From NCBI GenBank assembly GCA_025966295.1, contig JAOPVD010000131.1:1-16645 (forward strand): a stretch of DNA of 16,645 nt, written 5' to 3'. Below the pieces are notes generated by a model. The model did no database searches and had not been told where the DNA came from. It saw only the letters and a program-made list of their open reading frames with translations. Shown in pieces: positions 1-7,100 of this stretch. The position numbers were made by a program, and so were the translations under genes. Within the stretch, counting starts at the first letter, position 1, and each line of letters starts with the position of its first letter. The DNA comes from Frankiales bacterium (lineage in GTDB: Bacteria; Actinomycetota; Actinomycetes; Mycobacteriales; SCTD01).

Positions 1-1034
1 TCATCGAGACCACCGACCTGGCGTTCAGCGACGTCGCGTTCGCCGCCGGCTTCGGCAGCATCCGGCAGTTCAACGACACGGTCCGCGACGTCTTCGCGAC
101 CACGCCCGGCGACCTGCGGGGCCGCGCCACCCGGGGGCTCGCGCCCACCAAGGGCACCGTGACCGTACGGCTGCCGTTCCGCCAGCCGCTGTGGCCCGAC
201 AACCTGTTCGGCCACCTGGTCGCGACCGCCGTACCAGGGGTGGAGGAGTGGCGGGACGGTGCCTACCGGCGGACGCTGCGGCTCCCGCACGGCAGCGGCG
301 TCGTCGCGCTGGCGCCCACCCCGGAGCACGTGCGCTGCACCCTGCAGCTGCAGGACATGCGGGACCTGTCGGTCGCGATCGCGCGCTGCCGCCGGCTGCT
401 CGACCTCGACGCCGACCCGGTGGCCGTCGACGCGCTGCTCAGCGCGGACCCGCACCTCGCGCCGCTGGTCGCCAAGGCGCCCGGCCGGCGGGTGCCGCGG
501 ACCGTCGACGAGCAGGAGATGGCCCTGCGCGCGGTGCTCGGGCAGCAGGTCAGCACGGCCGCCGCCCGCACCCTGGCCGGGCGGCTGGTCACCGCCCTCG
601 GCGAGCCGGTCGAGGACGACACCCTGACCCACCTGTTCCCGACCGCCGCGGCGCTCCTGGACTGCGGCGAGCACCTGGCGATGCCGCAGAGCCGCAGGGA
701 CACCGTGCTGCGGCTGGCCCGGGCGCTGGCCGAGGGCGACCTCGACCTCGACCCCGGCGCCGACCGGGGGCGGGCCCGGGCCCGGCTGGGCGCCCTCAGG
801 GGCGTCGGCCCGTGGACCGTCGAGACCATCGCGATGCGGGCGCTCGGCGACCCGGACGCGTTCCTTCCCACCGACCTCGGGGTCGCGCGGCTGGCCGGCT
901 CGCTCGGCCTGCCGACCGGCGCCGGCCTCATCGCCCATGCCGAGCGCTGGCGCCCCTGGCGCGCCTATGCCGTCCAGCACCTCTGGGCCCTCGGCGACCA
1001 CCCCATCAACACGATGCCTGGAGGCACCCCATGA
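1..1034 (+). CDS. alkA: AraC-type HTH / AlkA DNA-3-methyladenine glycosylase fusion (5'-truncated by window)
   Basis: The reading frame is open from position 3 with no start needed, so the gene begins before the window. The first ~45 codons read as the second helix-turn-helix of an AraC/Ada regulator (AFAAGFGSIRQFNDTVRDVF, then TTPGDLR). Next come an AlkA N-terminal domain (from about nt 160) and a HhH-GPD glycosylase domain. The hairpin is LRGVGPWTVETIAMRALGD (about nt 794-850) and the probable catalytic Asp lies in PTDLGV (codon 873-875). In known actinobacterial homologues this architecture is Ada zinc domain, AraC HTH, AlkA; the zinc/methyl-acceptor domain would lie upstream and is not seen here. 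AlkA removes 3-methyladenine and related alkylated bases in base-excision repair, and the HTH suggests autoregulated adaptive response. The stop overlaps the next start (ATGA). A start at the ATG at 159 would discard the HTH, so it is not favoured. Confidence 0.9.
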   Translation, partial: IETTDLAFSDVAFAAGFGSIRQFNDTVRDVFATTPGDLRGRATRGLAPTKGTVTVRLPFRQPLWPDNLFGHLVATAVPGVEEWRDGAYRRTLRLPHGSGVVALAPTPEHVRCTLQLQDMRDLSVAIARCRRLLDLDADPVAVDALLSADPHLAPLVAKAPGRRVPRTVDEQEMALRAVLGQQVSTAAARTLAGRLVTALGEPVEDDTLTHLFPTAAALLDCGEHLAMPQSRRDTVLRLARALAEGDLDLDPGADRGRARARLGALRGVGPWTVETIAMRALGDPDAFLPTDLGVARLAGSLGLPTGAGLIAHAERWRPWRAYAVQHLWALGDHPINTMPGGTP

Positions 1035-1519
1035 GCACGTACGCCGTCGTGGACAGCCCGGTCGGACCGCTCACCCTCGTCGCCGAGGACGACGCGCTGG
1101 TCGGTCTCTACATGGTCGACCAGCGCCACCGGCCGGTCATCGCCGGCGCGCGCGACGACCGGGTGCTGCCCGGCCTGCGCGAGCAGCTCGCTGCGTACTG
1201 GGAGCGCGAGCTCAAGGACTTCGACGTCCCGTTGCGGCTGAGCGGGACGCCCTTCCAGCAGCAGGTCTGGGCCGGCCTGCGGACCATCCCGTACGGCGAG
1301 ACCTGGAGCTACGGCGAGCTGGCCGCGGCCCTCGGCCGGCCCGGCGCCAGCCGGGCGGTCGGCCTGGCCAACGGCCGGAACCCGGTGGGCATCGTGGTGC
1401 CCTGCCACCGGGTCGTCGGCAGCGGCGGCAGCCTCACCGGGTACGGCGGCGGGCTGGAGCGCAAGCGCTGGTTGCTCGACCTCGAGGCCGGGCTGCCGAG
1501 CCAGGCCGTGCGGCTCTAG
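1031..1519 (+). CDS. ogt: Methylated-DNA--[protein]-cysteine S-methyltransferase (O6-alkylguanine repair)
   Basis: This 162-residue protein directly reverses O6-alkylguanine and O4-alkylthymine damage by suicide transfer to a cysteine. The active-site motif IVVPCHRVV is present with Cys125. It is preceded by the helical DNA-binding segment (FQQQVWAGLRTIPYGETWSY, then ELAAALGRPGASRAVG) and followed by GSGGSLTGYGGGLERK, the usual lid/C-terminal motif. The length matches standalone Ogt proteins. The start is ATG at 1031, inside ATGA with the preceding glycosylase stop, and has a GGAGG ribosome site at 1020-1024. The tight overlap implies translational coupling with the AlkA fusion, giving a two-gene alkylation-damage operon. 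If induction exists, it would come from the Ada-type HTH of the upstream protein. Confidence 0.95.
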   Translation: MSTYAVVDSPVGPLTLVAEDDALVGLYMVDQRHRPVIAGARDDRVLPGLREQLAAYWERELKDFDVPLRLSGTPFQQQVWAGLRTIPYGETWSYGELAAALGRPGASRAVGLANGRNPVGIVVPCHRVVGSGGSLTGYGGGLERKRWLLDLEAGLPSQAVRL

Positions 1520-1826
1520 TCCGTCGTCTCCAGCGGCGCTGGCCCCAAGGGACGATGGCGGTGACACCCGCGGCCCGACAGGCTCGGCGGAGTTCGTGTC
1601 GCAGCTGGCCCGTGCGACCACCGTCGCTGCCTGAGATCCCGGGCGGTGCTGGTGGTCGCGCGGTCCCCCGCCGCACGACCACCGGAGGGGCGTCCCGCAG
1701 AGGGGCGCCCCTCCGCGCGTCCAGATGACCGACCCGGGATGGTTCGTCCAGGAAGGCCGGTACACCGTCGTGATGGTCGGCGTGGAGGACTCGACATGCC
1801 TGTCCCATAACGGGGATGCTCCCCCC
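1520..1826. other. Intergenic region between ogt and the acyl-CoA synthetase gene
   Basis: This 307-nt stretch holds no convincing gene. Visible in it are two adjacent hairpins (1651-1683 and 1683-1715, listed separately) and a strong GGAGGA ribosome-binding-like site at 1784-1789. That site leads into a four-codon ORF, ATG CCT GTC CCA TAA (1796-1810). The frame of the downstream gene is open back to an ATG at 1725, but that extension (MTDPGWFVQEGRYTVV...) does not look like a conserved acyl-CoA synthetase N-terminus. Confidence 0.6.
1651..1715 (+). terminator. Double hairpin downstream of ogt, possible T-poor terminator
   Basis: There are two consecutive inverted repeats. GGTGGTCG at 1651-1658 pairs with CGACCACC at 1676-1683. 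CGGAGGGGCG at 1683-1692 pairs with CGCCCCTCCG at 1706-1715, a 10-bp perfect stem with a 13-nt loop. No T-tract follows. It could end the alkA-ogt transcript or act as a leader structure for the next gene. The function is inference. Confidence 0.4.
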
Positions 1827-3428
1827 ATGAGCCTTGCCACCGACTCAGGTCCCCCCACCCCGCCCCTGCCCACCACCACCATCGGTGGTGCTCTTGACGA
1901 CGCCGTACGCCGCTACGGCCACCGCGAGGCGCTGGTCTCGGTCGAGCAGGGTCAGCGCTACACCTACGCCGAGCTGTCCGAGGCGGTGGACGGGCTCGCC
2001 CGTGGCCTGATCGCGCGCGGCATCGAGAAGGGCGACCGGGTCGGGATCTGGTCGCCGAACTGCAGCGAGTGGGTGCTCGTGCAGTACGCCACCGCGCGGA
2101 TCGGCGCGGTCCTGGTGACCATCAACCCGGCCTACCGCACCCACGAGCTGGCCTACGTGCTCGACCAGGCCGGCGTGCGGCTGCTGGTCGCCGCGCCCTC
2201 GTTCAAGACCAGCGACTACGTGGGGATGACCAAGGAGGCGGCGCCGGACGTCGACGCCGTCTTCTTCGGCAGCCCCGAGTGGGACGCGCTGTCGCTCGAC
2301 GGCGGCCCGCTGCCCGAGCGCGGCCTGACGCCCGACGACCCCATCAACATCCAGTACACGAGCGGCACGACCGGCTTCCCCAAGGGCGCGACGCTGTCGC
2401 ACCGCAACATCCTGGGCAACGGCTTCCTCGTCGGCCAGCTGTGCGGTTACACCCAGCTTGACCGGGTCTGCGTGCCGGTGCCGTTCTACCACTGCTTCGG
2501 GATGGTGATGGGCAACCTCGGGGCGCTGTCCCACGGTGCCTGCATCGTCATCCCCGCGCCGGCCTTCGACCCGGCGGCGACGATGCGCGCGGTCACCCAG
2601 GAGCGGTGCACCTCGCTGTACGGCGTGCCCACCATGTTCATCGCCGAGCTGGCGCTGCCCGACTTCGCGTCGTACGACGTGAGCTCGCTGCGCACCGGCA
2701 TCATGGCCGGCTCGCCCTGCCCGGTGGAGGTCATGAAGCAGGTCCAGGGCTTCATGCCGGAGGTGACGATCTGCTACGGCATGACCGAGACGTCACCGGT
2801 GTCGACCCAGACCCGCGCCGACGACACCCTCGACCGGCGGGTCTCCAGCGTCGGCCGGGTGCACCCGCACGTCACCGTGAAGGTGGTCGACCCGGCGACC
2901 GGCGCGACCGTCGAGCGCGGCGAGACCGGTGAGCTGTGCACCGCCGGGTACGGCGTGATGCTGGGCTACTGGAATGACCCCGACAAGACCGCCGAGGCCA
3001 TCGACGCCGAGGGCTTCATGCACACCGGCGACCTCGCCGTCATGGACGCCGACGGCTACCTGTCGATCGTCGGCCGCAGCAAGGACATGGTCATCCGCGG
3101 CGGGGAGAACGTCTACCCGCGCGAGATCGAGGAGTTCCTCTACACCCACCCGGAGGTCCTGGACGTCCAGGTCATCGGCGTCCCCGACACCCGGTACGGC
3201 GAGGAGCTCTGCGCCTGGGTCCGCGTCGCCGACGGCGCCGCGCTCACGCCCGAGGCGCTGCGCGACTGGTGCAAGGGCAAGCTGGCGCACTACAAGGTGC
3301 CGCGCTACGTCCGGTTCACCGACGAGTTCCCGATGACGGTCACCGGCAAGGTGCAGAAGTTCAAGATGCGCGAGGCCTCGATCGACGAGCTCGGCCTCCA
3401 CGACGCGGCCGGCGTCGCCACCGCCTGA
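1827..3428 (+). CDS. AMP-dependent fatty-acyl-CoA synthetase / ligase
   Basis: This 533-residue ANL-superfamily enzyme activates a carboxylic acid with ATP to an acyl-adenylate and then to the CoA thioester. The phosphate-binding loop YTSGTTGFPKG is at residues 177-187. It is followed by YHCFGMVMG, YGMTETSPVSTQT, the hinge region GRSKDMVIRGGENVYPREIE and the C-terminal catalytic lysine in GKVQKFKMRE (Lys508). Domain order and length are typical of medium/long-chain or related acyl-CoA synthetases; the substrate cannot be read from sequence. The start chosen is ATG 1827, because MSLATDSGPPTPPLP precedes the first conserved segment. It lacks a good Shine-Dalgarno, but GATGCT at 1815-1820 sits 6 nt upstream, compatible with a leaderless transcript. 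It stands alone between non-coding segments on both sides. Its product could feed acyl-CoA metabolism together with aryl-acetyl-CoA from the neighbouring oxidoreductase, but that link is inference. Confidence 0.92.
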   Translation: MSLATDSGPPTPPLPTTTIGGALDDAVRRYGHREALVSVEQGQRYTYAELSEAVDGLARGLIARGIEKGDRVGIWSPNCSEWVLVQYATARIGAVLVTINPAYRTHELAYVLDQAGVRLLVAAPSFKTSDYVGMTKEAAPDVDAVFFGSPEWDALSLDGGPLPERGLTPDDPINIQYTSGTTGFPKGATLSHRNILGNGFLVGQLCGYTQLDRVCVPVPFYHCFGMVMGNLGALSHGACIVIPAPAFDPAATMRAVTQERCTSLYGVPTMFIAELALPDFASYDVSSLRTGIMAGSPCPVEVMKQVQGFMPEVTICYGMTETSPVSTQTRADDTLDRRVSSVGRVHPHVTVKVVDPATGATVERGETGELCTAGYGVMLGYWNDPDKTAEAIDAEGFMHTGDLAVMDADGYLSIVGRSKDMVIRGGENVYPREIEEFLYTHPEVLDVQVIGVPDTRYGEELCAWVRVADGAALTPEALRDWCKGKLAHYKVPRYVRFTDEFPMTVTGKVQKFKMREASIDELGLHDAAGVATA

Positions 3429-3459
3429 CCCCTGACCCCTGACCCTGACCCCTGACCCC
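3426..3459 (+). repeat. Heptanucleotide tandem repeat (TGACCCC)x5 beginning in the stop codon
   Basis: There are five units: TGACCCC at 3426, 3433, 3446 and 3453, and a 6-nt TGACCC at 3440. The first unit supplies the TGA stop of the acyl-CoA synthetase. Because the period is 7, the TGAs fall in all three reading frames, so translation running past the stop or in a shifted frame is closed within about 15 nt. The array ends where the palindromic repeat begins. Confidence 0.85.
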
Positions 3460-3529
3460 TGGTGATCCACGGAACCAGCGCCCCCGTTTCGTGCCCCAAA
3501 ACGTGGGCGCCGGTTCCGTGGATCACCGG
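3458..3529 (+). repeat. Long palindromic repeat, family 1, copy A
   Basis: The left arm is 3461-3489 and the right arm 3498-3526, matching 27 of 29 positions around an 8-nt loop (3490-3497). Flanking bases extend the pairing to 3458-3529 with one G-T. The outer arm begins GGTGATCCACGGAACC and the mirror side ends GGTTCCGTGGATCACC. A second copy lies at 15312-15384 in the opposite orientation. The element lies between two plus-strand genes, 55 nt before the GTG of the downstream AsnC-type regulator. It resembles REP/BIME-type dispersed palindromes in form. No transposase is nearby. Confidence 0.9.
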
Positions 3530-3569
3530 GAGTCGGGGGCGGTGACGAGGGCAGTGGGAAGCGGGCACC

Positions 3570-3575
3570 TAGGCT
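3570..3575 (+). promoter_or_regulatory. Candidate -10 element for leaderless asnC-type gene
   Basis: TAGGCT fits the actinobacterial TANNNT -10 pattern and ends 6 nt before the GTG start at 3582. This would place the transcription start at or next to the start codon. No Shine-Dalgarno is visible, in keeping with leaderless translation. Assigned by pattern only. Confidence 0.4.
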
Positions 3576-3581
3576 CCGCTC

Positions 3582-4070
3582 GTGTTCACCCCAGACGCGG
3601 TCGACGTGCGGATCCTGCAGGCACTCATCGAGGACCCGCGCCTCACGGTCAGCGAGCTGGCCGAGCGGGCCGGCGTCGTCCGCAACACCGCCCAGGCGCG
3701 GCTCGACCGGCTGCACCGCGAGGGCGTGCTCGGCCGCAACGACCGGGGCGTCGAGCTGCGCGAGCTCGGCTACGTGGTGTCGGCCGTCGTGGCGATCCAG
3801 CTCCGGCACGCCGAGATCGAGCAGGCCTGCGCGGCGCTGGAGGACAACCCCTCGGTGCTGCTCGTCGAGGAGGTGGCCGGCTCGACCGGCGACCTGCTGG
3901 TGCGGGTCGCCTGCCGGTCCACCGACGACCTGCAGGCGGTGGTGCACTCACTGCTGTCCACCCCCGGCGTGGTGTCCACGACCACCCAGGTGGTGCTCAA
4001 GACCCGGGTGCCGTTCCGGGTCGGCCCGCTGCTCGACCGGTTGAGCAGCGCGCCCAGCGCAGCCACGTGA
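3582..4070 (+). CDS. AsnC/Lrp-family transcriptional regulator
   Basis: This is a 162-residue protein. An N-terminal winged helix (DAVDVRILQALIEDPRLTVS, ELAERAGVVRNTAQARLDRL, HREGVL) occupies residues 5-50. A RAM/AsnC effector-binding, oligomerisation domain follows (VLLVEEVAGSTGDLLVRVAC). Length and order match the family. AsnC/Lrp proteins bind amino acids or related metabolites and act on adjacent genes. The gene starts at GTG 3582 without a ribosome site. The ferredoxin oxidoreductase lies 104 nt downstream on the same strand, and the gap contains a perfect dyad (4085-4099) that is a natural operator candidate. The C-terminus VPFRVGPLLDRL resembles VPYRVAQLLDG of the second AsnC-type regulator in this window (13177-13641), so the two look like paralogues. 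The effector is unknown; an aromatic or branched-chain amino acid or its 2-oxoacid is a reasonable guess. Confidence 0.92.
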   Translation: MFTPDAVDVRILQALIEDPRLTVSELAERAGVVRNTAQARLDRLHREGVLGRNDRGVELRELGYVVSAVVAIQLRHAEIEQACAALEDNPSVLLVEEVAGSTGDLLVRVACRSTDDLQAVVHSLLSTPGVVSTTTQVVLKTRVPFRVGPLLDRLSSAPSAAT

Positions 4071-4084
4071 CCTACGCCACATTC

Positions 4085-4099
4085 TGAGCATTCTGCTCA
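4085..4099. promoter_or_regulatory. Candidate AsnC/Lrp operator upstream of the ferredoxin oxidoreductase
   Basis: TGAGCA-TTC-TGCTCA is a perfect 6-bp dyad with a 3-nt centre. It is 15 bp in total, the usual length of Lrp-type sites, and has an AT-richer centre than its surroundings. It lies 14 nt after the regulator stop and 75 nt before the GTG of the oxidoreductase. Assignment as the operator is inference from position and symmetry. Confidence 0.45.
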
Positions 4100-4174
4100 A
4101 TCAACCGGCATTCGATTGACCCGGACGTCAACCACCTCGACGCTGAGCGCTCCACTGAGCACCAGGAGCGCACC

Positions 4175-7100
4175 GTGACGGCCCTCGACGACCGCCCCAC
4201 CTCCGCCCGTCGCGCCTACACGCCCGCCGACCGCTACGTCGCCGGCGCCCGGCCGGTGCTGCTCACCGGCGTGCAGGCGATCGCCCGGCTGCTCGTGGAG
4301 CAGCACGTCCGCGACGGCGGCCGCACCGCGTCGCTCGTCAGCGGCTACCCGGGCTCGCCGCTCGGCGGTCTGGACAAGCTCCTGCACGGCCTGCCGCAGC
4401 TCAAGACCGAGCACGGCGTGCACCTCGTCCCCGGCCTCAACGAGGAGCTCGGTGCCACCGCGGTCTGGGGCAGCCAGCAGGTCCCTGGCAACCAGACGCC
4501 CGACGGGGTGCTCGGGGTCTGGTACGGCAAGGGGCCCGGCGTCGACCGGGCCGGCGACGCGCTGCGGCACGGCAACACCTACGGCGCCAACCCCAAGGGC
4601 GGCGTGCTCGTGATGGCCGGCGACGACCCGGGCGCCAAGTCCTCCACCGTCCCCTGCACCAGCGAGCGGACCCTGGCGTCGTTCGGGATGCCGGTCCTGA
4701 CCCCGCGCAACGGCGAGGAGGTCATCACCTTCGGGATGTACGGCGTCGCGCTCTCCCGGCTGTCCGGCTGCTGGGTCGGCATCAAGGTGCTCGCCGACGT
4801 GGCCGACGGCCTCTGGACGGTCGACCGCGACTTCCAGGCCGTCGACATCGCGGTGCCCGCGCTGGAGTGGAACGGCCGGCCGTGGACCTACGCCCAGCTG
4901 CTGATGAAGGACCCGCGGGACAGCACGATGGCCGAGGCCGCGCTGCTCGGCCCGCGGTGGGCGGCCGTCGAGGCGTTCGGCGCCGCGAACCCGGTCGACG
5001 AGATCACCGTCGCGGCGCCCGGGGCGTGGCTCGGCATCGCCGGCACCGGGACGGCGTACGACGCGACCCTGCAGGCGCTGCGGGACCTCGGCGTCACCGA
5101 TCCCGGTGCCGTCGGCATCCGGGTGCTGCGGGTCGGGATGCCGTACCCGCTCGGCGCCGGCCTGGTGCGCGAGTTCGCGGCCGGCCTGCAGCAGGTGCTC
5201 GTCGTCGAGGAGAAGACCTCGTTCGTGGAGTCCCAGCTCAAGGAGATCCTGTACGGCGTCACCGGCGCGCCGGCCGTGCACGGCAAGCGCGGCGCCGACG
5301 GCAAGCTGCTGGTCCCGGCCGACGGCCAGGTGTCGGCCGACCGCCTCGACGGGGTGCTCCGGTCGGTGCTGGGCGAGCGGGTCGCGCTCGCGCCCCGCAA
5401 GCCCGGGCCGCGCACCCAGCTGACGCTCTCGCCGGTGCAGCGCACCCCGTACTTCTGCTCGGGCTGCCCGCACAACCGCTCCACCCCGCTGCCGGAGGGC
5501 TCGCTGGGCAGCGGCGGCATCGGCTGCCACACCATGGTCACGCTGTCGGAGCGCCCGGACCAGGCGGTGCTCGGCCTGACCCAGATGGGCGGCGAGGGCA
5601 GCCAGTGGATCGGGCAGGCGCCGTTCAGCGACGTCGACCACATCTTCCAGAACGTCGGGGACGGCACCTTCGCGCACTCCGGCCAGCTGGCGGTGCAGTT
5701 CTGCGTCGCGGCCGGCGTCAACATCACCTACAAGCTGCTCTACAACGCGGTCGTGGCCATGACCGGCGCCCAGAACGCCGAGGGCGGGCTGTCGGTCGAG
5801 GCCCTGACCCACAAGCTGACCGCCGAGGGCGTGGCGCAGATCGTGGTCGTCAGCGACGAGCCCAACAAGCACAAGCGCAGCCGCTTCGCACCCGGCGTCA
5901 CGGTCCGGCACCGCGACGACATGGACGCCGTGCAGAAGCAGCTGCGTGCGGTGCCCGGCGTCACCGTCCTCATCTACGACCAGCAGTGCGCCAACGAGGC
6001 CCGCCGGCTTCGCAAGCGCGGCAAGCAGGAGGTGCGCACCACCCGCGTCGTCATCGACGAGGCGACCTGCGAGGGCTGCGGCGACTGCGGTACCAAGAGC
6101 AACTGCCTGTCGGTGCAGCCGGTCGAGACCGAGCTCGGTCGCAAGACCCGGATCGACCAGACCACCTGCAACACCGACTACTCCTGCCTGCTCGGCGACT
6201 GCCCGTCGTTCCTCACCGTCCAGGTGGCGACGACCCGCAAGAAGCCGGCCCGCACGGCCGCCCCCGAGGCGCCCGCCGTCGCCGAACCGGTGCTGCCGGC
6301 CGCCGCTGACGTGTTCCTCGCCGGCATCGGCGGCACCGGCATCGTCACGGTCAACCAGCTGCTCGCCACCGCGGCGCTGCGCAGCAACCTCGACACCACC
6401 GGGCTCTCCGGCCTCGACCAGGTGGGGCTGTCGCAGAAGGCCGGGCCGGTCACCTCGCACCTGCGCTGCGGTGACCGCGGCCCGGCGAACCGGCTCGGGC
6501 ACGGCACGGCCGACGTGGTGCTGGCGTTCGACGCGCTGGTCGCGGCCGACCCGAAGAACCTCGCGGTCTGCTCACCGGAGCTCACCCTCGCCGTGGTGTC
6601 CACCTCACAGACGCCGACCGGCACCCAGGTCGCCGACCCGCAGGCGCCGAGGACCGACGTCGCCGGCCAGGTCCGCAAGCTCAAGGACGCGACCGCGAAG
6701 GTCGTCGAGATCGACGCCCTGGCCGCCTCGGAGGCGCTGTTCGGCTCCACCGCCCCGGCCAACCTGCTGCTGGTCGGCGCGGCCTACCAGCTGGGCGTGC
6801 TGCCGTTCCCGGCCAGCGCGCTCGAGGACGCCATCGACCTGAACGGCGTCGCGGTCAAGGCCAACGTCGCGGCCTTCCGCTGGGGCCGGGTTGCGGTCGC
6901 CGACCCGGAGGCGTTCGCCGCGGCGGTGCGCCCGGCGGCCCGTCGTACCCCGGTGGTGTTCGACTTGGGGGACTCGCCGCTGGAGGGGGAGACCCGCCGG
7001 CTGGTGGCGGTCCGGGCCCAGCTGCTCGCGGAGCACTCCGGCCGCAGGACCGCCCGCGCGTACGTCGCTGTCGTCGAGCGGGCCTGGACGGCCGAGCGGG

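Noticed and set aside
1520..1826. tRNA, small RNA or riboswitch in the ogt-acyl-CoA synthetase gap
   Set aside because: No cloverleaf, CCA-type end or recognisable riboswitch core. Only simple GC-rich hairpins are present.
4116..4121. TTGACC as a -35 box for the oxidoreductase
   Set aside because: No acceptable -10 hexamer lies 16-18 nt downstream.
4097..6502. Very long open frame on the minus strand opposite the ferredoxin oxidoreductase
   Set aside because: It is antisense to a gene with clear domains and has the Gly/Arg/Ala/Val/His/Gln-rich composition produced by GC-rich third positions. No motif or ribosome site.
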